DNA of 64,000 nucleotides from Pelomonas cellulosilytica (GTDB taxonomy: Bacteria; Pseudomonadota; Gammaproteobacteria; Burkholderiales; Burkholderiaceae_C): assembly GCF_021353265.1 (NCBI RefSeq), contig NZ_JAJTWU010000007.1, positions 366,665-430,664 of the forward strand, read 5' to 3'. The translations under genes and the position numbers were made by a program. This document shows, in pieces, positions 26,640 to 35,889 of the stretch. The notes under the pieces were generated by a model. It saw only the letters and a list, made by a program, of their open reading frames with translations. It was not told the DNA's origin and searched no databases. Numbering within the stretch: position 1 is the stretch's first letter; every line of letters starts with the position of its first letter.

Positions 26640-27946
26640 GCCGCGCTCCGTGCCGCCGCGTCGCGCAGTGCCTGCAGCACGCCGTCGGCCGCCTGCTGGC
26701 CGGCACGCAGGCCGTCCTCGTGGAAGCCATAGCCGCACCATGCACCGCAGAACCAGGTGCGCTGCCGGCCCTGCAGTTCATCCACGCGGCGCTGCGCCTG
26801 CAGCGCGGCCAGGTCGAACACCGGATGCGCGTACTCGATGCGCTGATGCACGTGGCGCTCATCGATGGCGCGGGTGGGGTTGAGCGACACAATGACCGGC
26901 TGCTGCCACGGCAGCGGCTGCAGCCGGTTGATGAGGTAGTGCAGGCAGACCTGCGCCTGCTCCCGGCCGGCGTCGATGGCACGTTCGTAGTTCCATGCCG
27001 CCCAGGCGGCACGGCGCTGCGGCAGCACGGCGGTGTCGCCATGCAGTACCGCCGTGTTGGGCTGGTAGCGAATGGCGCCCAACACGGCGCGCTCGTCGGC
27101 GCTGGCCTCGCCGCCCAGCAGGGCCAGCGCCTGGTCGCTGTGGCAGGCCATCACGACGGCATCGAAGGATTCGCTGCCGCGCGCCGTCAGCACGCGCACA
27201 TGGTGCTCGGCGCGCTGCAGCCCCAGCACGGGCGCATTCAGCCGCGCGTCCGGCAGACCGGAGACGACGCGGCGCACGTACTCGCGCGAGCCGCCCTTGA
27301 CCGTGTACCACTGCGGCCGGTCCGTCACCTGGATGAGACCGTGGTTGTGGCAGAAGCGGATCAGTGTGCCGATCGGGAAGCGCAGCATCTGGTCTGTCGG
27401 GCAGGACCAGATGCAGCCGATCATCGGCAGCAGGTAGTGCTCGCGGAAGCGCCGGGTGAAGCGGTGCGCGTCGAGGAAGTCGCCGATGGCGCCCTGCAGC
27501 GCGGCGTCGTCACCCCGTTCGGCCAGTGCGGTGGTGAGGCGGTTGAAGCGCAGGATCTCGGCCAGCATGCGCCAGAAGCCCGGCCGCAGCAGGTTGCGGC
27601 GCTGCGCGAACACGGTGTTCAGCGAACTGCCGCTCCACTCGAGCCCCGCGCGCCCGTCGGGCCGCGGCACCTGCACTGAGAACGACATGTCCGATGCCAC
27701 TGTCTCCACGTCCAGCTCCGAAAACAGCTGGATCAGCCGCGGGTAGGTGCGCTCGTTGTAGACAAGGAAGCCGGTGTCCACGCCATGCATGACACCTTCC
27801 AGCGTCAGGTCGACCGTGTTGGCATGGCCGCCGAAATGCGCGCCGGCCTCGAACAGCGTGACGTGATGGTCGCCGGGCGCCGCGGCGAGTCGGTGCGCCG
27901 CCGCAAGACCTGCGATTCCTGACCCGACGACGGCGATGCGACCCAT
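26636..27946 (-). CDS. FAD-dependent oxidoreductase (amine oxidase/desaturase-like)
   Basis: This 436-residue protein starts MGRIAVVGSGIAGLAAAHRL, a GxGxxG dinucleotide fold. The C-terminus carries TWFCGAWCGYGFHEDGLRAG, the second FAD contact of this family. FALSIGLIGC-like membrane parts are absent, so it is soluble or peripheral. The ATG at 27946 follows GAGG. It is the first gene of the lipid-modification operon. In the furan-fatty-acid pathway of alphaproteobacteria an oxidase of this general type (UfaO) acts after methylation; assigning that role here is inference. Confidence 0.9.
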   Translation of the reverse strand: MGRIAVVGSGIAGLAAAHRLAAAPGDHHVTLFEAGAHFGGHANTVDLTLEGVMHGVDTGFLVYNERTYPRLIQLFSELDVETVASDMSFSVQVPRPDGRAGLEWSGSSLNTVFAQRRNLLRPGFWRMLAEILRFNRLTTALAERGDDAALQGAIGDFLDAHRFTRRFREHYLLPMIGCIWSCPTDQMLRFPIGTLIRFCHNHGLIQVTDRPQWYTVKGGSREYVRRVVSGLPDARLNAPVLGLQRAEHHVRVLTARGSESFDAVVMACHSDQALALLGGEASADERAVLGAIRYQPNTAVLHGDTAVLPQRRAAWAAWNYERAIDAGREQAQVCLHYLINRLQPLPWQQPVIVSLNPTRAIDERHVHQRIEYAHPVFDLAALQAQRRVDELQGRQRTWFCGAWCGYGFHEDGLRAGQQAADGVLQALRDAAARSAA

Positions 27947-27980
27947 GGAATTCCTCGGCTTGAACTGCAAAGAGCAATTC

Positions 27981-27998
27981 GTGAACTAATGAGTTCAC
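27981..27998. promoter_or_regulatory. Perfect inverted repeat, probable TetR operator
   Basis: GTGAACT (27981-27987) and AGTTCAC (27992-27998) form a perfect 7-bp inverted repeat with a 4-base spacer, in the 123-bp gap between the lipid operon and the divergent tetR gene. Two partial copies of the half-site flank it (TGAACTG at 27961-27967 and CAGTTCAA at 28011-28018). Position and symmetry make it the best candidate site for the TetR protein controlling both directions. Confidence 0.75.
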
Positions 27999-28069
27999 AC
28001 AATAACCCATCAGTTCAACTTTTGCACTACCTCGTTTTCACGACAGCCTGGACGGTCTAGAATTCCGGC

Positions 28070-28711
28070 ATGGGTGCTCGTGCGTCGATTCGGGATCAGT
28101 TGCAGCGTGTTCGTCAGGACGCCATCGTCGGCGCCGTCAACCGGCTGCTCGCCACCAAGGGCTACGACGCGATGACCGTGGACGAGGTGGCCGCAGAGGC
28201 CGGCCTGGCCAAGGCCAGCCTCTACAAGCTGTTCACGTCCAAGGAAGAACTGGCGGGCGCCGCGATGGTGGGCGTGCTGGATCGGGCGCTCGCCTTTGTC
28301 GACGAACTGCGGACCCAGGCGGAGCAGCGGGTGGACAGCAGCGAGCCCGTGAGGGCGCTGGACCAGCTGAAGGCTGTCACCCGCTGGGCCATGCAGACAC
28401 AGCTGGAAGGCGAGATGCCGACGCTGCCGGCGCACAACTCCAGCCTGAGCGCCTGCCTGCAGTCCAACGATGCCTACATGGACCGGCTGATCTCGCTCAG
28501 CAACCGACTGGGCATCTGGATCACCGAGGCGCAGACCAGCGGCCAGCTCAGCACGGCGCTGCCGCCTGAACTGGTGCTCTACACGCTGTTCGCGCGCGCC
28601 TGCGACCCGGTGGTCGCGCTGCTGAAGGACTCCGGCCAGTACACGCACGCGCAGATCCTCGACTGGGTCACATCCACGACCTTTGACGGCCTGACGCCGC
28701 GCGGCGCCTGA
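28070..28711 (+). CDS. TetR-family transcriptional regulator
   Basis: This 213-residue protein has a TetR helix-turn-helix in residues ~15-60 (YDAMTVDEVAAEAGLAKASLYKLF) and a helical ligand-binding C-terminal domain. It is divergent from the lipid-modification operon, with an inverted repeat between them, so it probably represses that operon and itself. A -10-like TAGAAT lies only six bases before the ATG and no ribosome site is seen, so the mRNA may be leaderless. Confidence 0.9.
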   Translation: MGARASIRDQLQRVRQDAIVGAVNRLLATKGYDAMTVDEVAAEAGLAKASLYKLFTSKEELAGAAMVGVLDRALAFVDELRTQAEQRVDSSEPVRALDQLKAVTRWAMQTQLEGEMPTLPAHNSSLSACLQSNDAYMDRLISLSNRLGIWITEAQTSGQLSTALPPELVLYTLFARACDPVVALLKDSGQYTHAQILDWVTSTTFDGLTPRGA

Positions 28712-28851
28712 CTCGCCTGTCGCACGCCATCTGCGTGCCTGCACGCCCCCAATTCGCGCCTCGTCGGCGCCCATTGCGCACCGCCGCCGTGCGCGGCTGA
28801 GCGCCGCACCCTCGCCCTTCCCGGGATGACTGGGCTGGCATGGCGCCTGCT

Positions 28852-28859
28852 TGTATACA
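28852..28859. promoter_or_regulatory. Palindrome TGTATACA, possible GntR-family operator
   Basis: TGTATACA, extended to CTTGTATACAGG, lies 67 nt before the first gene of a transporter operon whose last gene codes for a GntR/FCD regulator (35054-35773). FCD-type GntR proteins often bind TTGTnnACAA-like palindromes. It is AT-rich in an otherwise GC-rich gap and could alternatively contribute a -10 element. Confidence 0.45.
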
Positions 28860-28925
28860 GGCTCGAACACCGCCCGGAACGCAACCGGGCATCTTGTCGG
28901 GTCGAACTACTTCAGGAGTGCCGAG

Positions 28926-30044
28926 ATGACGCGATCGCAATGGAACCGCCGGGACTGGCTGGGCAATGTGGGGGCCGCAGGCGCCGGGCTGATGACCGCC
29001 GGCTGGAGCGGCCTGGCGCTGGCCCAGAAGCCGCTGACCGTGGGCTTCATCTACGTCGGCCCGCGTGACGACTACGGCTACAACCAGGCTCATGCGGAGT
29101 CCGCCGCGCTGCTGAAGAAGATGCCCGGCATCAAGGTCGTCGAGGAGGAGAACGTCCCCGAGACGAACGCCGTGCAGAAGACGATGCAGGGCATGATTGC
29201 CCAGGACGGCGCGTCGCTGCTGTTTCCGACGTCGTTCGGCTACTTCGACCCGCACATCCTGGCGTTGGCGCCCAAGTACCCCAACGTGCGCTTTGCCCAC
29301 TGCGGCGGCCTGTGGAACGAGGCCAAGCACCCGAAGAATGCCGGCAGCTTCTTCGGCTACATCGACGAGGCGCAGTACCTGAACGGCGTTGTCGCGGCGC
29401 ATGTGTCGAAGAGCAAGAAGCTCGGCTTCATCGCCGCCAAGCCCATCCCGCAGGTGCTGCGCAACATCAACGCGTTCACGATGGGCGCGCGCAGCGTGAA
29501 CCCGGCCATCACGACGACGGTCATCTTTACCGGCGACTGGAGCATGCCCGTCAAGGAAGCCGAGGCCACCAACAGCCTGGCGGACCAGGGTGTGGACGTG
29601 TTCACGATGCACGTGGACGGCCCCAAGGTCATCGTCGAGACGGCGGCCAAGCGCGGCAAGTCCGTCTGCGGCTACCACGCCAGCCAGGCCAAGCTGGCGC
29701 CGCAGGCCTACCTGACGGGCGCGGAGTGGAACTGGATCACCGCTTACAAGCAGATCGTCGAGGCCGCGCAGACCGGCAAGCCGCATCCGAACTTCGTGCG
29801 CGGCGGACTGAAGGACGGCTTCGTCAAGAGCAGCCCCTATGGCAGCTCGGTGCCCGAGGGTGCGCGCAAGCAGGCTGAAGCGGTGCGAGCCGAGATGCTC
29901 AAGGGCAGCTTCGACATCTTCAAGGGCGAGCTGAAGGACAACACCGGCAAGGTCGTCATCGCCAAGGGCCAGGTCTTCAAGCAGACCGACATGGCGCTTG
30001 AAGGCATGAACTACCTCGTCGAAGGCGTCATCGGCAAGGTCTGA
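28926..30044 (+). CDS. BMP-family ABC transporter substrate-binding protein
   Basis: This 372-residue protein has a Tat-like signal (NRRDWLGNVGAAGAGLMTAG, cleavage near LALAQ) and no lipobox. The mature part follows the BMP/Med purine-nucleoside-binding family: LTVGFIYVGPRDDYGYNQAH, FPTSFGYFDPHILALA, then PIPQVLRNINAFTMGARSVNP. The start at 28926 follows AGGAG. It is the first gene of a seven-gene operon with two permeases, an ATPase, two cysteine hydrolases and a GntR regulator. The ligand is a nucleoside or related nitrogenous compound by family; the hydrolases suggest an amide- or ureide-containing ligand. Confidence 0.92.
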   Translation: MTRSQWNRRDWLGNVGAAGAGLMTAGWSGLALAQKPLTVGFIYVGPRDDYGYNQAHAESAALLKKMPGIKVVEEENVPETNAVQKTMQGMIAQDGASLLFPTSFGYFDPHILALAPKYPNVRFAHCGGLWNEAKHPKNAGSFFGYIDEAQYLNGVVAAHVSKSKKLGFIAAKPIPQVLRNINAFTMGARSVNPAITTTVIFTGDWSMPVKEAEATNSLADQGVDVFTMHVDGPKVIVETAAKRGKSVCGYHASQAKLAPQAYLTGAEWNWITAYKQIVEAAQTGKPHPNFVRGGLKDGFVKSSPYGSSVPEGARKQAEAVRAEMLKGSFDIFKGELKDNTGKVVIAKGQVFKQTDMALEGMNYLVEGVIGKV

Positions 30045-30080
30045 CCCCACTTCACTTCAACGTCACGCCGGGAGCCCGCC

Positions 30081-31202
30081 ATGGCCGCGTCACGAGCTCA
30101 AGGAATCGCCGAAGCCCTGCTGCTGCCGGTCTTCGCGCTGACGGCAGCGCTGCTGCTGTTCGGCGTCTTCGTCTGGCTGGGCGGCACCAGCCCGGTCGAG
30201 GCGTGGAAGCTGCTGTTCCTCGGCGCCTTCGGCGATGCGTTCTCGTGGCAGAACACGCTGCTGCGCGCCGCACCGCTGATGCTGACCGCGCTGGCCGTGG
30301 CCCTGCCGGCGCAGGCGGGCCTGACGCTGATCGGCGGCGAGGGGGCGCTGGTGCTGGGTGCGCTGGGCTGTGCGGGGCTGCCCTATCTGTTCGCACCGCC
30401 AGGCAACGCGCTGGGCAGCGCGATGGTGCTGGGGGCGGGCGCACTGATGGGCGGCGCGTGGGTGTGGCTGGCCGGCTGGCTACGGCAGTGGCGCGGCGTC
30501 AACGAGACGATCTCCAGCCTGCTGCTCAGCTACATCGCCATCGCGCTGTTCAAGCATTTCGTCGAAGGCCCGATGCGCGACCCAGCGAGCCTGAACAAGC
30601 CGTCCACGCATCCGCTGGCCGAGGCGCTACGCATCGGTCCCATCATGGGCGACGCGGCGATGGAGTCGTGGTTGGGCGACGTGCACTGGGGCCTCGTCAT
30701 CGGCGTCGTCGCCTGCGTGGCCTGCGGTGCGTGGCTGAGCTTCAGTGCGTCCGGCTTTTCGATGCGCGTCGTGGGCGGCAACGCCCGCACCGCGCGGCTG
30801 GTGGGCCTGCCCACCGACCGGCTCATCCTGCTGGCCTGCGCGCTCGGTGGCGCGGCCGCGGGCCTGGCCGGTGCCATCGAAGTGGCTGCGGTGCACACGG
30901 CGGCGAATGCCTCCGTCATCGCCGGCCTGGGCTACACGGGCATCCTGGTGAGCTTCGTCGCGCGCCACAACCCCTGGGCCATCCCGCCGGTGGCCGTGCT
31001 CTTCGGGGGCTTCGCGGCGTCGGGCAGCCTGCTGCAGCGCCGGCTGGAGTTGCCGGACGCCTCGGTTCTCGTGCTGCAGGGTTTCGCCTTCGTCTTCATC
31101 CTCGCGGCCGAAGCCCTGCGTGGGCGCTTGTTCGCGTCGCGTGCTGCTGCCGCCAGGCCGGCGCCCGCCGCGCCTGTCGCCACCGCCCAGGGGGTCGCAT
31201 GA
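30081..31202 (+). CDS. BMP-type ABC transporter permease
   Basis: This 373-residue inner-membrane protein has about nine hydrophobic segments and the branched-chain/nucleoside permease patterns NETISSLLLSYIAI and MRVVGGNARTARLVGLPTDRL (EAA-like loop). It resembles the YufP/NupP permease. It forms the channel with the next gene, with which it overlaps by four bases (ATGA). The C-terminus is Ala/Pro-rich. Confidence 0.92.
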   Translation: MAASRAQGIAEALLLPVFALTAALLLFGVFVWLGGTSPVEAWKLLFLGAFGDAFSWQNTLLRAAPLMLTALAVALPAQAGLTLIGGEGALVLGALGCAGLPYLFAPPGNALGSAMVLGAGALMGGAWVWLAGWLRQWRGVNETISSLLLSYIAIALFKHFVEGPMRDPASLNKPSTHPLAEALRIGPIMGDAAMESWLGDVHWGLVIGVVACVACGAWLSFSASGFSMRVVGGNARTARLVGLPTDRLILLACALGGAAAGLAGAIEVAAVHTAANASVIAGLGYTGILVSFVARHNPWAIPPVAVLFGGFAASGSLLQRRLELPDASVLVLQGFAFVFILAAEALRGRLFASRAAAARPAPAAPVATAQGVA

Positions 31203-32113
31203 GCATCGCATCGGACCTGCTGCTCGCCGTCGTCGGCGGCGCCTTGCGCGTCGGCACGCCCTTCCTCTTCGTCAGCCTCGGCGAGTGCCTGACGGAGAAA
31301 AGCGGCCGCATCAACCTGGGTCTCGAGGGCGTGCTCGTCTTCAGCGCGATGGCCGGCTTCGGCGGCGCCTACCTGACCGGCTCGCCGTGGCTGGGCGTGC
31401 TGGCGGCCATGGCCTTCGGCGCGCTGCTGGCGCTGCTGCACGGGCTGCTGTGCTCGCTGCCGCGCGTGTCGGACATCGCGACCGGCATCGCACTGATGCT
31501 GCTGGGCGCGGGCCTGGCCTTCTACCTCGGCAAGCCGCTGATCCAGCCGCAGGCGCCGCAGATCCCGTCGCTGCCGCTGGGTGCGTGGAGCGACTCGCCC
31601 GCCGTGCAGACGGCGCTGTCGGTCAACGCCCTCTTCCCCATCGGCGTGGCGCTCTCGGGGCTGATGGCCTGGGGCTTCAGGAACACGCGCTGGGGCCTGG
31701 TCGTGCGCATGGCCGGCGACAGCAGCGATGCCGCCCGCGCGCTGGGCTACTCGGTCAACGGCGTGCGCATCGCCGCGACGATGGCCGGCGGCGCGATTGC
31801 CGGTCTCGGTGGCGCGTCGCTGTCGCTGTATTACCCGGGCAGCTGGAACGAGGGCCTGTCCAGCGGGCAGGGGCTGATCGCGGTCGCGCTCGTCATCTTC
31901 GCCCGCTGGCATCCGTGGCGCTGCCTGGGCGCGGCGCTGCTGTTCGGCGGCGCCGGCGCCATCGGCCCAGCGCTGCAGAGCGTCGGCATCGGCGGCGGCT
32001 ACTACCTGTTCAACGCGATGCCCTATGTGCTGACGCTGGTCATCCTGGTCGCCACCTGCTCGCCCAGCCAGGCGCTCAAGGGTGCGCCCGCCGAACTCGG
32101 CGTCTCTCGATAA
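31199..32113 (+). CDS. BMP-type ABC transporter permease
   Basis: This 304-residue inner-membrane protein begins MSIASDLLLAVVGGALRVGTP. It has GRINLGLEGVLVFSAMAGF and RMAGDSSDAARALGYSVNGVR, typical of the second (YufQ/NupQ-like) permease of nucleoside importers. The start overlaps the stop of the first permease. It is followed after nine bases by the first cysteine hydrolase gene. Confidence 0.92.
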   Translation: MSIASDLLLAVVGGALRVGTPFLFVSLGECLTEKSGRINLGLEGVLVFSAMAGFGGAYLTGSPWLGVLAAMAFGALLALLHGLLCSLPRVSDIATGIALMLLGAGLAFYLGKPLIQPQAPQIPSLPLGAWSDSPAVQTALSVNALFPIGVALSGLMAWGFRNTRWGLVVRMAGDSSDAARALGYSVNGVRIAATMAGGAIAGLGGASLSLYYPGSWNEGLSSGQGLIAVALVIFARWHPWRCLGAALLFGGAGAIGPALQSVGIGGGYYLFNAMPYVLTLVILVATCSPSQALKGAPAELGVSR

Positions 32114-32122
32114 GTCCACGCC

Positions 32123-32815
32123 ATGCCGACGCTGCGCTCCGAACCCTATGCCTGGCCCTTCGACGGCGACTTCACGCCGAAGAACGCCGCGCTGGTCATC
32201 ATCGACATGCAGACCGACTTCTGCGGTGTTGGCGGCTATGTCGACAAGATGGGCTACGACCTGTCGCTGACGCGCGCGCCCATCGAGCCGCTGCAGCGCC
32301 TGCTGGCCGAAGCCCGCCGCGTCGGCCTGCATGTCATCCACACCCGCGAGGGCCACCGGCCGGACCTGGCCGACCTGCCGGCCAACAAGCGGTGGCGCTC
32401 GAGGCAGATCGGCGAGAGCGGCCGCGGCATCGGCGATGCCGGCCCCTGCGGCCGCATCCTCGTGCGTGGTGAACCGGGCTGGGACATCATTCCCGAGCTT
32501 TACCCCATCGCCGGCGAGCCCATCATCGACAAGCCCGGCAAGGGCAGCTTCTACGCGACGGACCTGGAGCTGGTGCTGCACACGCGCGGCATCCGCAACC
32601 TCATGCTGACCGGCATCACGACGGATGTGTGCGTGCACACGACGATGCGCGAGGCCAACGACCGCGGCTTCGAGTGCCTGATGCTGTCGGACTGCACCGG
32701 AGCGACAGACCGCGGCAACCACGAGGCCGCGCTGAAGATGATCCAGATGCAAGGCGGCGTGTTCGGCGCCGTCGCGGATTCGTCTGCCGTCCTGACGCTG
32801 CTCAAGGAGTTCTGA
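32123..32815 (+). CDS. Isochorismatase-like cysteine hydrolase (biuret-hydrolase-like)
   Basis: This 230-residue hydrolase has the catalytic Asp in [12 protein letters not shown], Lys in [13 protein letters not shown], and nucleophilic Cys in [18 protein letters not shown]. Its overall pattern ([20 protein letters not shown] at the N-terminus) is close to biuret amidohydrolase BiuH and to ureidoacrylate hydrolases, from memory; the exact substrate cannot be decided. It lies inside a BMP transporter operon, so it probably acts on an imported amide or ureide. Confidence 0.88.
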   Translation: MPTLRSEPYAWPFDGDFTPKNAALVIIDMQTDFCGVGGYVDKMGYDLSLTRAPIEPLQRLLAEARRVGLHVIHTREGHRPDLADLPANKRWRSRQIGESGRGIGDAGPCGRILVRGEPGWDIIPELYPIAGEPIIDKPGKGSFYATDLELVLHTRGIRNLMLTGITTDVCVHTTMREANDRGFECLMLSDCTGATDRGNHEAALKMIQMQGGVFGAVADSSAVLTLLKEF

Positions 32816-32818
32816 GCC

Positions 32819-34351
32819 ATGCACGCGCTGCAACTCGAAACCTACAAGCTCACCAAGCGCTTCGGCAGCTTCACCGCGCTTGACGACGTGTCTATCACCG
32901 TGAGGCCCGGCACCGTGCATGCGCTGCTGGGGGAGAACGGCGCCGGCAAGAGCACGCTGGTGAAAGCCATCGTCGGCTACCACCGGCCCACCGAAGGCAG
33001 CGTGCTGGTGGACGGGCGCGAGCGCGAGATCGGTTCGCCGGTCGTTGCCCGCGAACTGGGCCTGGGCATGGTCTACCAGCACTTCACCGTCGTGCCCGGC
33101 ATGACGGTAGCCGAGAACCTGCTGCTGGCGCGCGGGACGCTTCCCATGGTCGTGAACTGGAAGGTCGCGCGCGCCGAGCTGCAGGCCTTCATGGCCACCG
33201 CGCCGTTCCAGCTGCCGCTGGATGCGCAGCCGGGCGACCTGTCGGCCGGCGAGAAGCAGAAGCTGGAGATCCTCAAGCAGCTGTTCCTCAAGCCGCGGCT
33301 GTTGATCCTCGACGAGCCCACGTCGGTGCTGACGCCGCAGGAGGCCGACGAGGTGCTGGGTGCGCTGCGCGACCAGGCCCATGCGATGGACTGCTCGGTG
33401 CTGATGATCACGCACAAGTTCCGCGAGGTGATGGCCTATGCCGACGACGTGAGCGTGCTTCGCAAGGGGGCGCTGGCTGCCACAGGCCGCGTGGCCGACC
33501 AAACGCCCGTGAGCCTGGCCGCCGCGATGGTGGGCGAAGGCGCGAGCGGTGTGGTGACGCAGCCGAAATGGACCCGCGAAATCCGCGAGCCAGGCGACGT
33601 GAAGCTGGCCATCGACACGCTGGAGGTCATGGGTGACCGCGGCGAGCCGGCCGTGCGTGCACTCTCTTTGAGCGTGCGTCGCGGCGAGATCGTCGGCATC
33701 GCCGGCGTCAGCGGCAACGGCCAGCGCGAGTTGATGCAGGCGCTGGCCGGTCAGCGCGCGCGGCTGTCGGGCCGCGTGACGGTCGACGGCCAGGCCTTCC
33801 TCGCCCGCCGCGCAGAGAACCGCGTGCGCAAGGTCCGCGCGCTGCCGGAGGAGCCGCTGGGCAACGCCTGTGTCGGCCCGCTGAGCGTGGCGCACAACAT
33901 GGCCTTGCGCAGCTTCGACGAGCTACCGTGGGCGCGCGGCGGCCTCGTGCGCTGGGGCGCGCTGCGCGAACGGGCGCGGGAATGGATCGCCGAGTACGGC
34001 GTGAAGACGCAGGGCGAGCGAGCGCCGATCCGCACGCTGTCCGGCGGCAACGTGCAGCGCGCCGTGCTGGCCCGCGAGCTGGCCGGCGAGGCCGAACTGC
34101 TGCTCGTCAGCAACCCGGTCTTCGGGCTGGACTTCGCCGCCGTCGCCGAGATCCACGGCCGATTGATGGCCGCCCGCAACCGCGGCGCCGCCGTGCTGCT
34201 GGTCAGCGAGGACCTGGACGAACTGCTGACGCTGGCGGACCGCATCGTCGTCATGAGCGAGGGGCGCATCGTGCACGACGTGCCGGCTGCCGAAGCGACG
34301 CGGCAGTCCCTCGGCGCCTTCATGGGCGGCAAGCACGACGGAGGCCATTGA
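32819..34351 (+). CDS. BMP-type ABC transporter ATP-binding protein
   Basis: This 510-residue protein has two ATPase domains. The first is complete: Walker [10 protein letters not shown] (~residues 38-46), signature [12 protein letters not shown], Walker [18 protein letters not shown]. The second has the degenerate Walker [15 protein letters not shown], signature [15 protein letters not shown] and an altered Walker B ([16 protein letters not shown]), as usual for the family. It energises the two permeases encoded upstream. Its stop overlaps the ATG of the next hydrolase (TGATG). Confidence 0.93.
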   Translation: MHALQLETYKLTKRFGSFTALDDVSITVRPGTVHALLGENGAGKSTLVKAIVGYHRPTEGSVLVDGREREIGSPVVARELGLGMVYQHFTVVPGMTVAENLLLARGTLPMVVNWKVARAELQAFMATAPFQLPLDAQPGDLSAGEKQKLEILKQLFLKPRLLILDEPTSVLTPQEADEVLGALRDQAHAMDCSVLMITHKFREVMAYADDVSVLRKGALAATGRVADQTPVSLAAAMVGEGASGVVTQPKWTREIREPGDVKLAIDTLEVMGDRGEPAVRALSLSVRRGEIVGIAGVSGNGQRELMQALAGQRARLSGRVTVDGQAFLARRAENRVRKVRALPEEPLGNACVGPLSVAHNMALRSFDELPWARGGLVRWGALRERAREWIAEYGVKTQGERAPIRTLSGGNVQRAVLARELAGEAELLLVSNPVFGLDFAAVAEIHGRLMAARNRGAAVLLVSEDLDELLTLADRIVVMSEGRIVHDVPAAEATRQSLGAFMGGKHDGGH

Positions 34352-35037
34352 TGGACGCGCTGCTCAGCCTCGACACCGCCGCGCCATTCCCCTTCACGTT
34401 CAACCCGGCGCACACGGCGCTGGTCGTCATCGACATGCAGCGCGACTTCGTCGAGCCCGGCGGCTTCGGCGCGAGCCTGGGCAACGACGTGACGCGGCTG
34501 CAGGCCATCGTGCCGGCCTTGCGCGCACTGCTGGACGCCTGGCGCGCCGTCGGCGCCGTGGTGCTGCATACGCGTGAGTGCCACCGCCCGGACCTGGCCG
34601 ACTGCCCGCCGGCCAAGCGGCTGCGCGGAAATCCGTCGCTGCGCATCGGCGACGCCGGGCCGATGGGCCGCGTTCTGATTGCCGGCGAGCCCGGAGCCGG
34701 GATCATTCCGGAACTGGCACCGGCGCCCGGCGAGCTTGTCGTCGACAAGCCCGGCAAGGGCATGTTCTATGGCACGTCGGTCGACGAACTGCTGCGCGAG
34801 CGAGGCATCACGCACCTGCTGTTCACCGGCGTGACGACGGAGGTCTGCGTGCAGACGTCCATGCGCGAGGCCAACGACCGGGGCTATGAATGTCTCATCG
34901 TCGAGGACGGCACCGAAAGCTACTTTCCCGAGTTCAAGGCGGCGGCGCTCGCCATGCTGACGGCGCAGGGCGCCATCGTCGGCTGGTCGGCGCCGTCCAG
35001 CGCGGTGATCCAGGCCCTGCAACGGGGCCCGGGCTGA
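34351..35037 (+). CDS. Second isochorismatase-like cysteine hydrolase
   Basis: This 228-residue paralogue of the protein at 32123 has the same triad: Asp in [17 protein letters not shown], Lys in [13 protein letters not shown] and Cys in [18 protein letters not shown]. The central [17 protein letters not shown] segment parallels [14 protein letters not shown] in the first. The N- and C-termini differ, so the two probably act on different but related substrates or in sequence. It is translationally coupled to the ATPase gene. Confidence 0.88.
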   Translation: MDALLSLDTAAPFPFTFNPAHTALVVIDMQRDFVEPGGFGASLGNDVTRLQAIVPALRALLDAWRAVGAVVLHTRECHRPDLADCPPAKRLRGNPSLRIGDAGPMGRVLIAGEPGAGIIPELAPAPGELVVDKPGKGMFYGTSVDELLRERGITHLLFTGVTTEVCVQTSMREANDRGYECLIVEDGTESYFPEFKAAALAMLTAQGAIVGWSAPSSAVIQALQRGPG

Positions 35038-35053
35038 GGCGGTTGCACCAACA

Positions 35054-35773
35054 ATGGTCGAGCTTGCGACTTCCTCCTCCGCCACCGTGACAGCCCCCGC
35101 CGAACCCCTCAGCCTGGCCGACCAGGCCTACGCCCAGCTCAAGCAGCTGATCTTCGATTTCGCCCTGATGCCCGGCGACCGCGTCTCCGAGACCGAGCTG
35201 GCGCAACGTGTGGCCGTCAGCCGCACGCCGTTGCGGGCCGCGCTGCAGCGGCTGGAGCGCGAGGGTTTTCTGCAGCTGATGCCGCGCCAAGGCTGGCAGG
35301 TCGCGCCGCTGGACTTTGACGTGATGGACGAGCTGTACGACCTGCGCACGCTCATCGAATGCGAGGCCGCCCGCCATCTGGCCGAGCGGGCCGAACGAGA
35401 CGAGCGGCCCGAGCTGCGCCAACTGGCCGAGCTGTGGCTGGTGCCCCCGGCCGAGCGGCTCGCGGATGCCGCCGAGGTGGGCTCGCTGGACGAGGGCTTC
35501 CACGCGCTGCTGGTGCAGGGCAGCGGCAACCGCGAGATGGCACGGGTGCACCGCGAGATCACCGAACGCATCCGCATCATCCGGCGGCTGGACTTCACGA
35601 AGCCGGCGCGCGTCGAGGTCACCTACGACGAGCACGCCCGCATCCTGCGCGCCATCACGCGGCGCCGCGCCGACGAAGCCCAGCGGCTGCTGCGCGCCCA
35701 CATCCAGCAGAGCAAGCTGGAGGTGCGCCACATCACGCTGGACATGCTCTACCGCGCGCGGCGCGGCGGCTGA
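35054..35773 (+). CDS. GntR-family regulator, FCD subgroup
   Basis: This 239-residue protein has a winged helix-turn-helix (YAQLKQLIFDFALMPGDRVS, ELAQRVAVSRTPLRAALQRL) in residues ~20-80 and an FCD effector domain (LYDLRTLIECEAARHLAERA, then YDEHARILRAI, RLLRAHIQQS). It closes the first transporter operon and probably controls it in response to the imported compound. Some FCD domains bind a metal via His/Asp; a candidate His is in YDEHARI. Confidence 0.9.
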   Translation: MVELATSSSATVTAPAEPLSLADQAYAQLKQLIFDFALMPGDRVSETELAQRVAVSRTPLRAALQRLEREGFLQLMPRQGWQVAPLDFDVMDELYDLRTLIECEAARHLAERAERDERPELRQLAELWLVPPAERLADAAEVGSLDEGFHALLVQGSGNREMARVHREITERIRIIRRLDFTKPARVEVTYDEHARILRAITRRRADEAQRLLRAHIQQSKLEVRHITLDMLYRARRGG

Positions 35774-35889
35774 CCGCGATGGCGCGCATGGCACACGACT
35801 TGCAAATCGGCCTGGCGCGCCTCGCCCTCCGGGTGGCCGGCATCAAGACTCATTTCACGCTGTCTGTTCAACCACCTAGGAGCTTCATC

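Noticed and set aside
28926..28960. Longer start for the first BMP binding protein at 28851
   Set aside because: The upstream 25 residues lack a ribosome site and precede the AGGAG that belongs to the ATG at 28926; the signal peptide begins there.
30932..33895. Nearly 1000-codon open frame on the - strand opposite the transporter operon
   Set aside because: Low-complexity Arg/Gln/His/Val composition, no ribosome site and no family motif; the + strand holds intact ABC and hydrolase genes.
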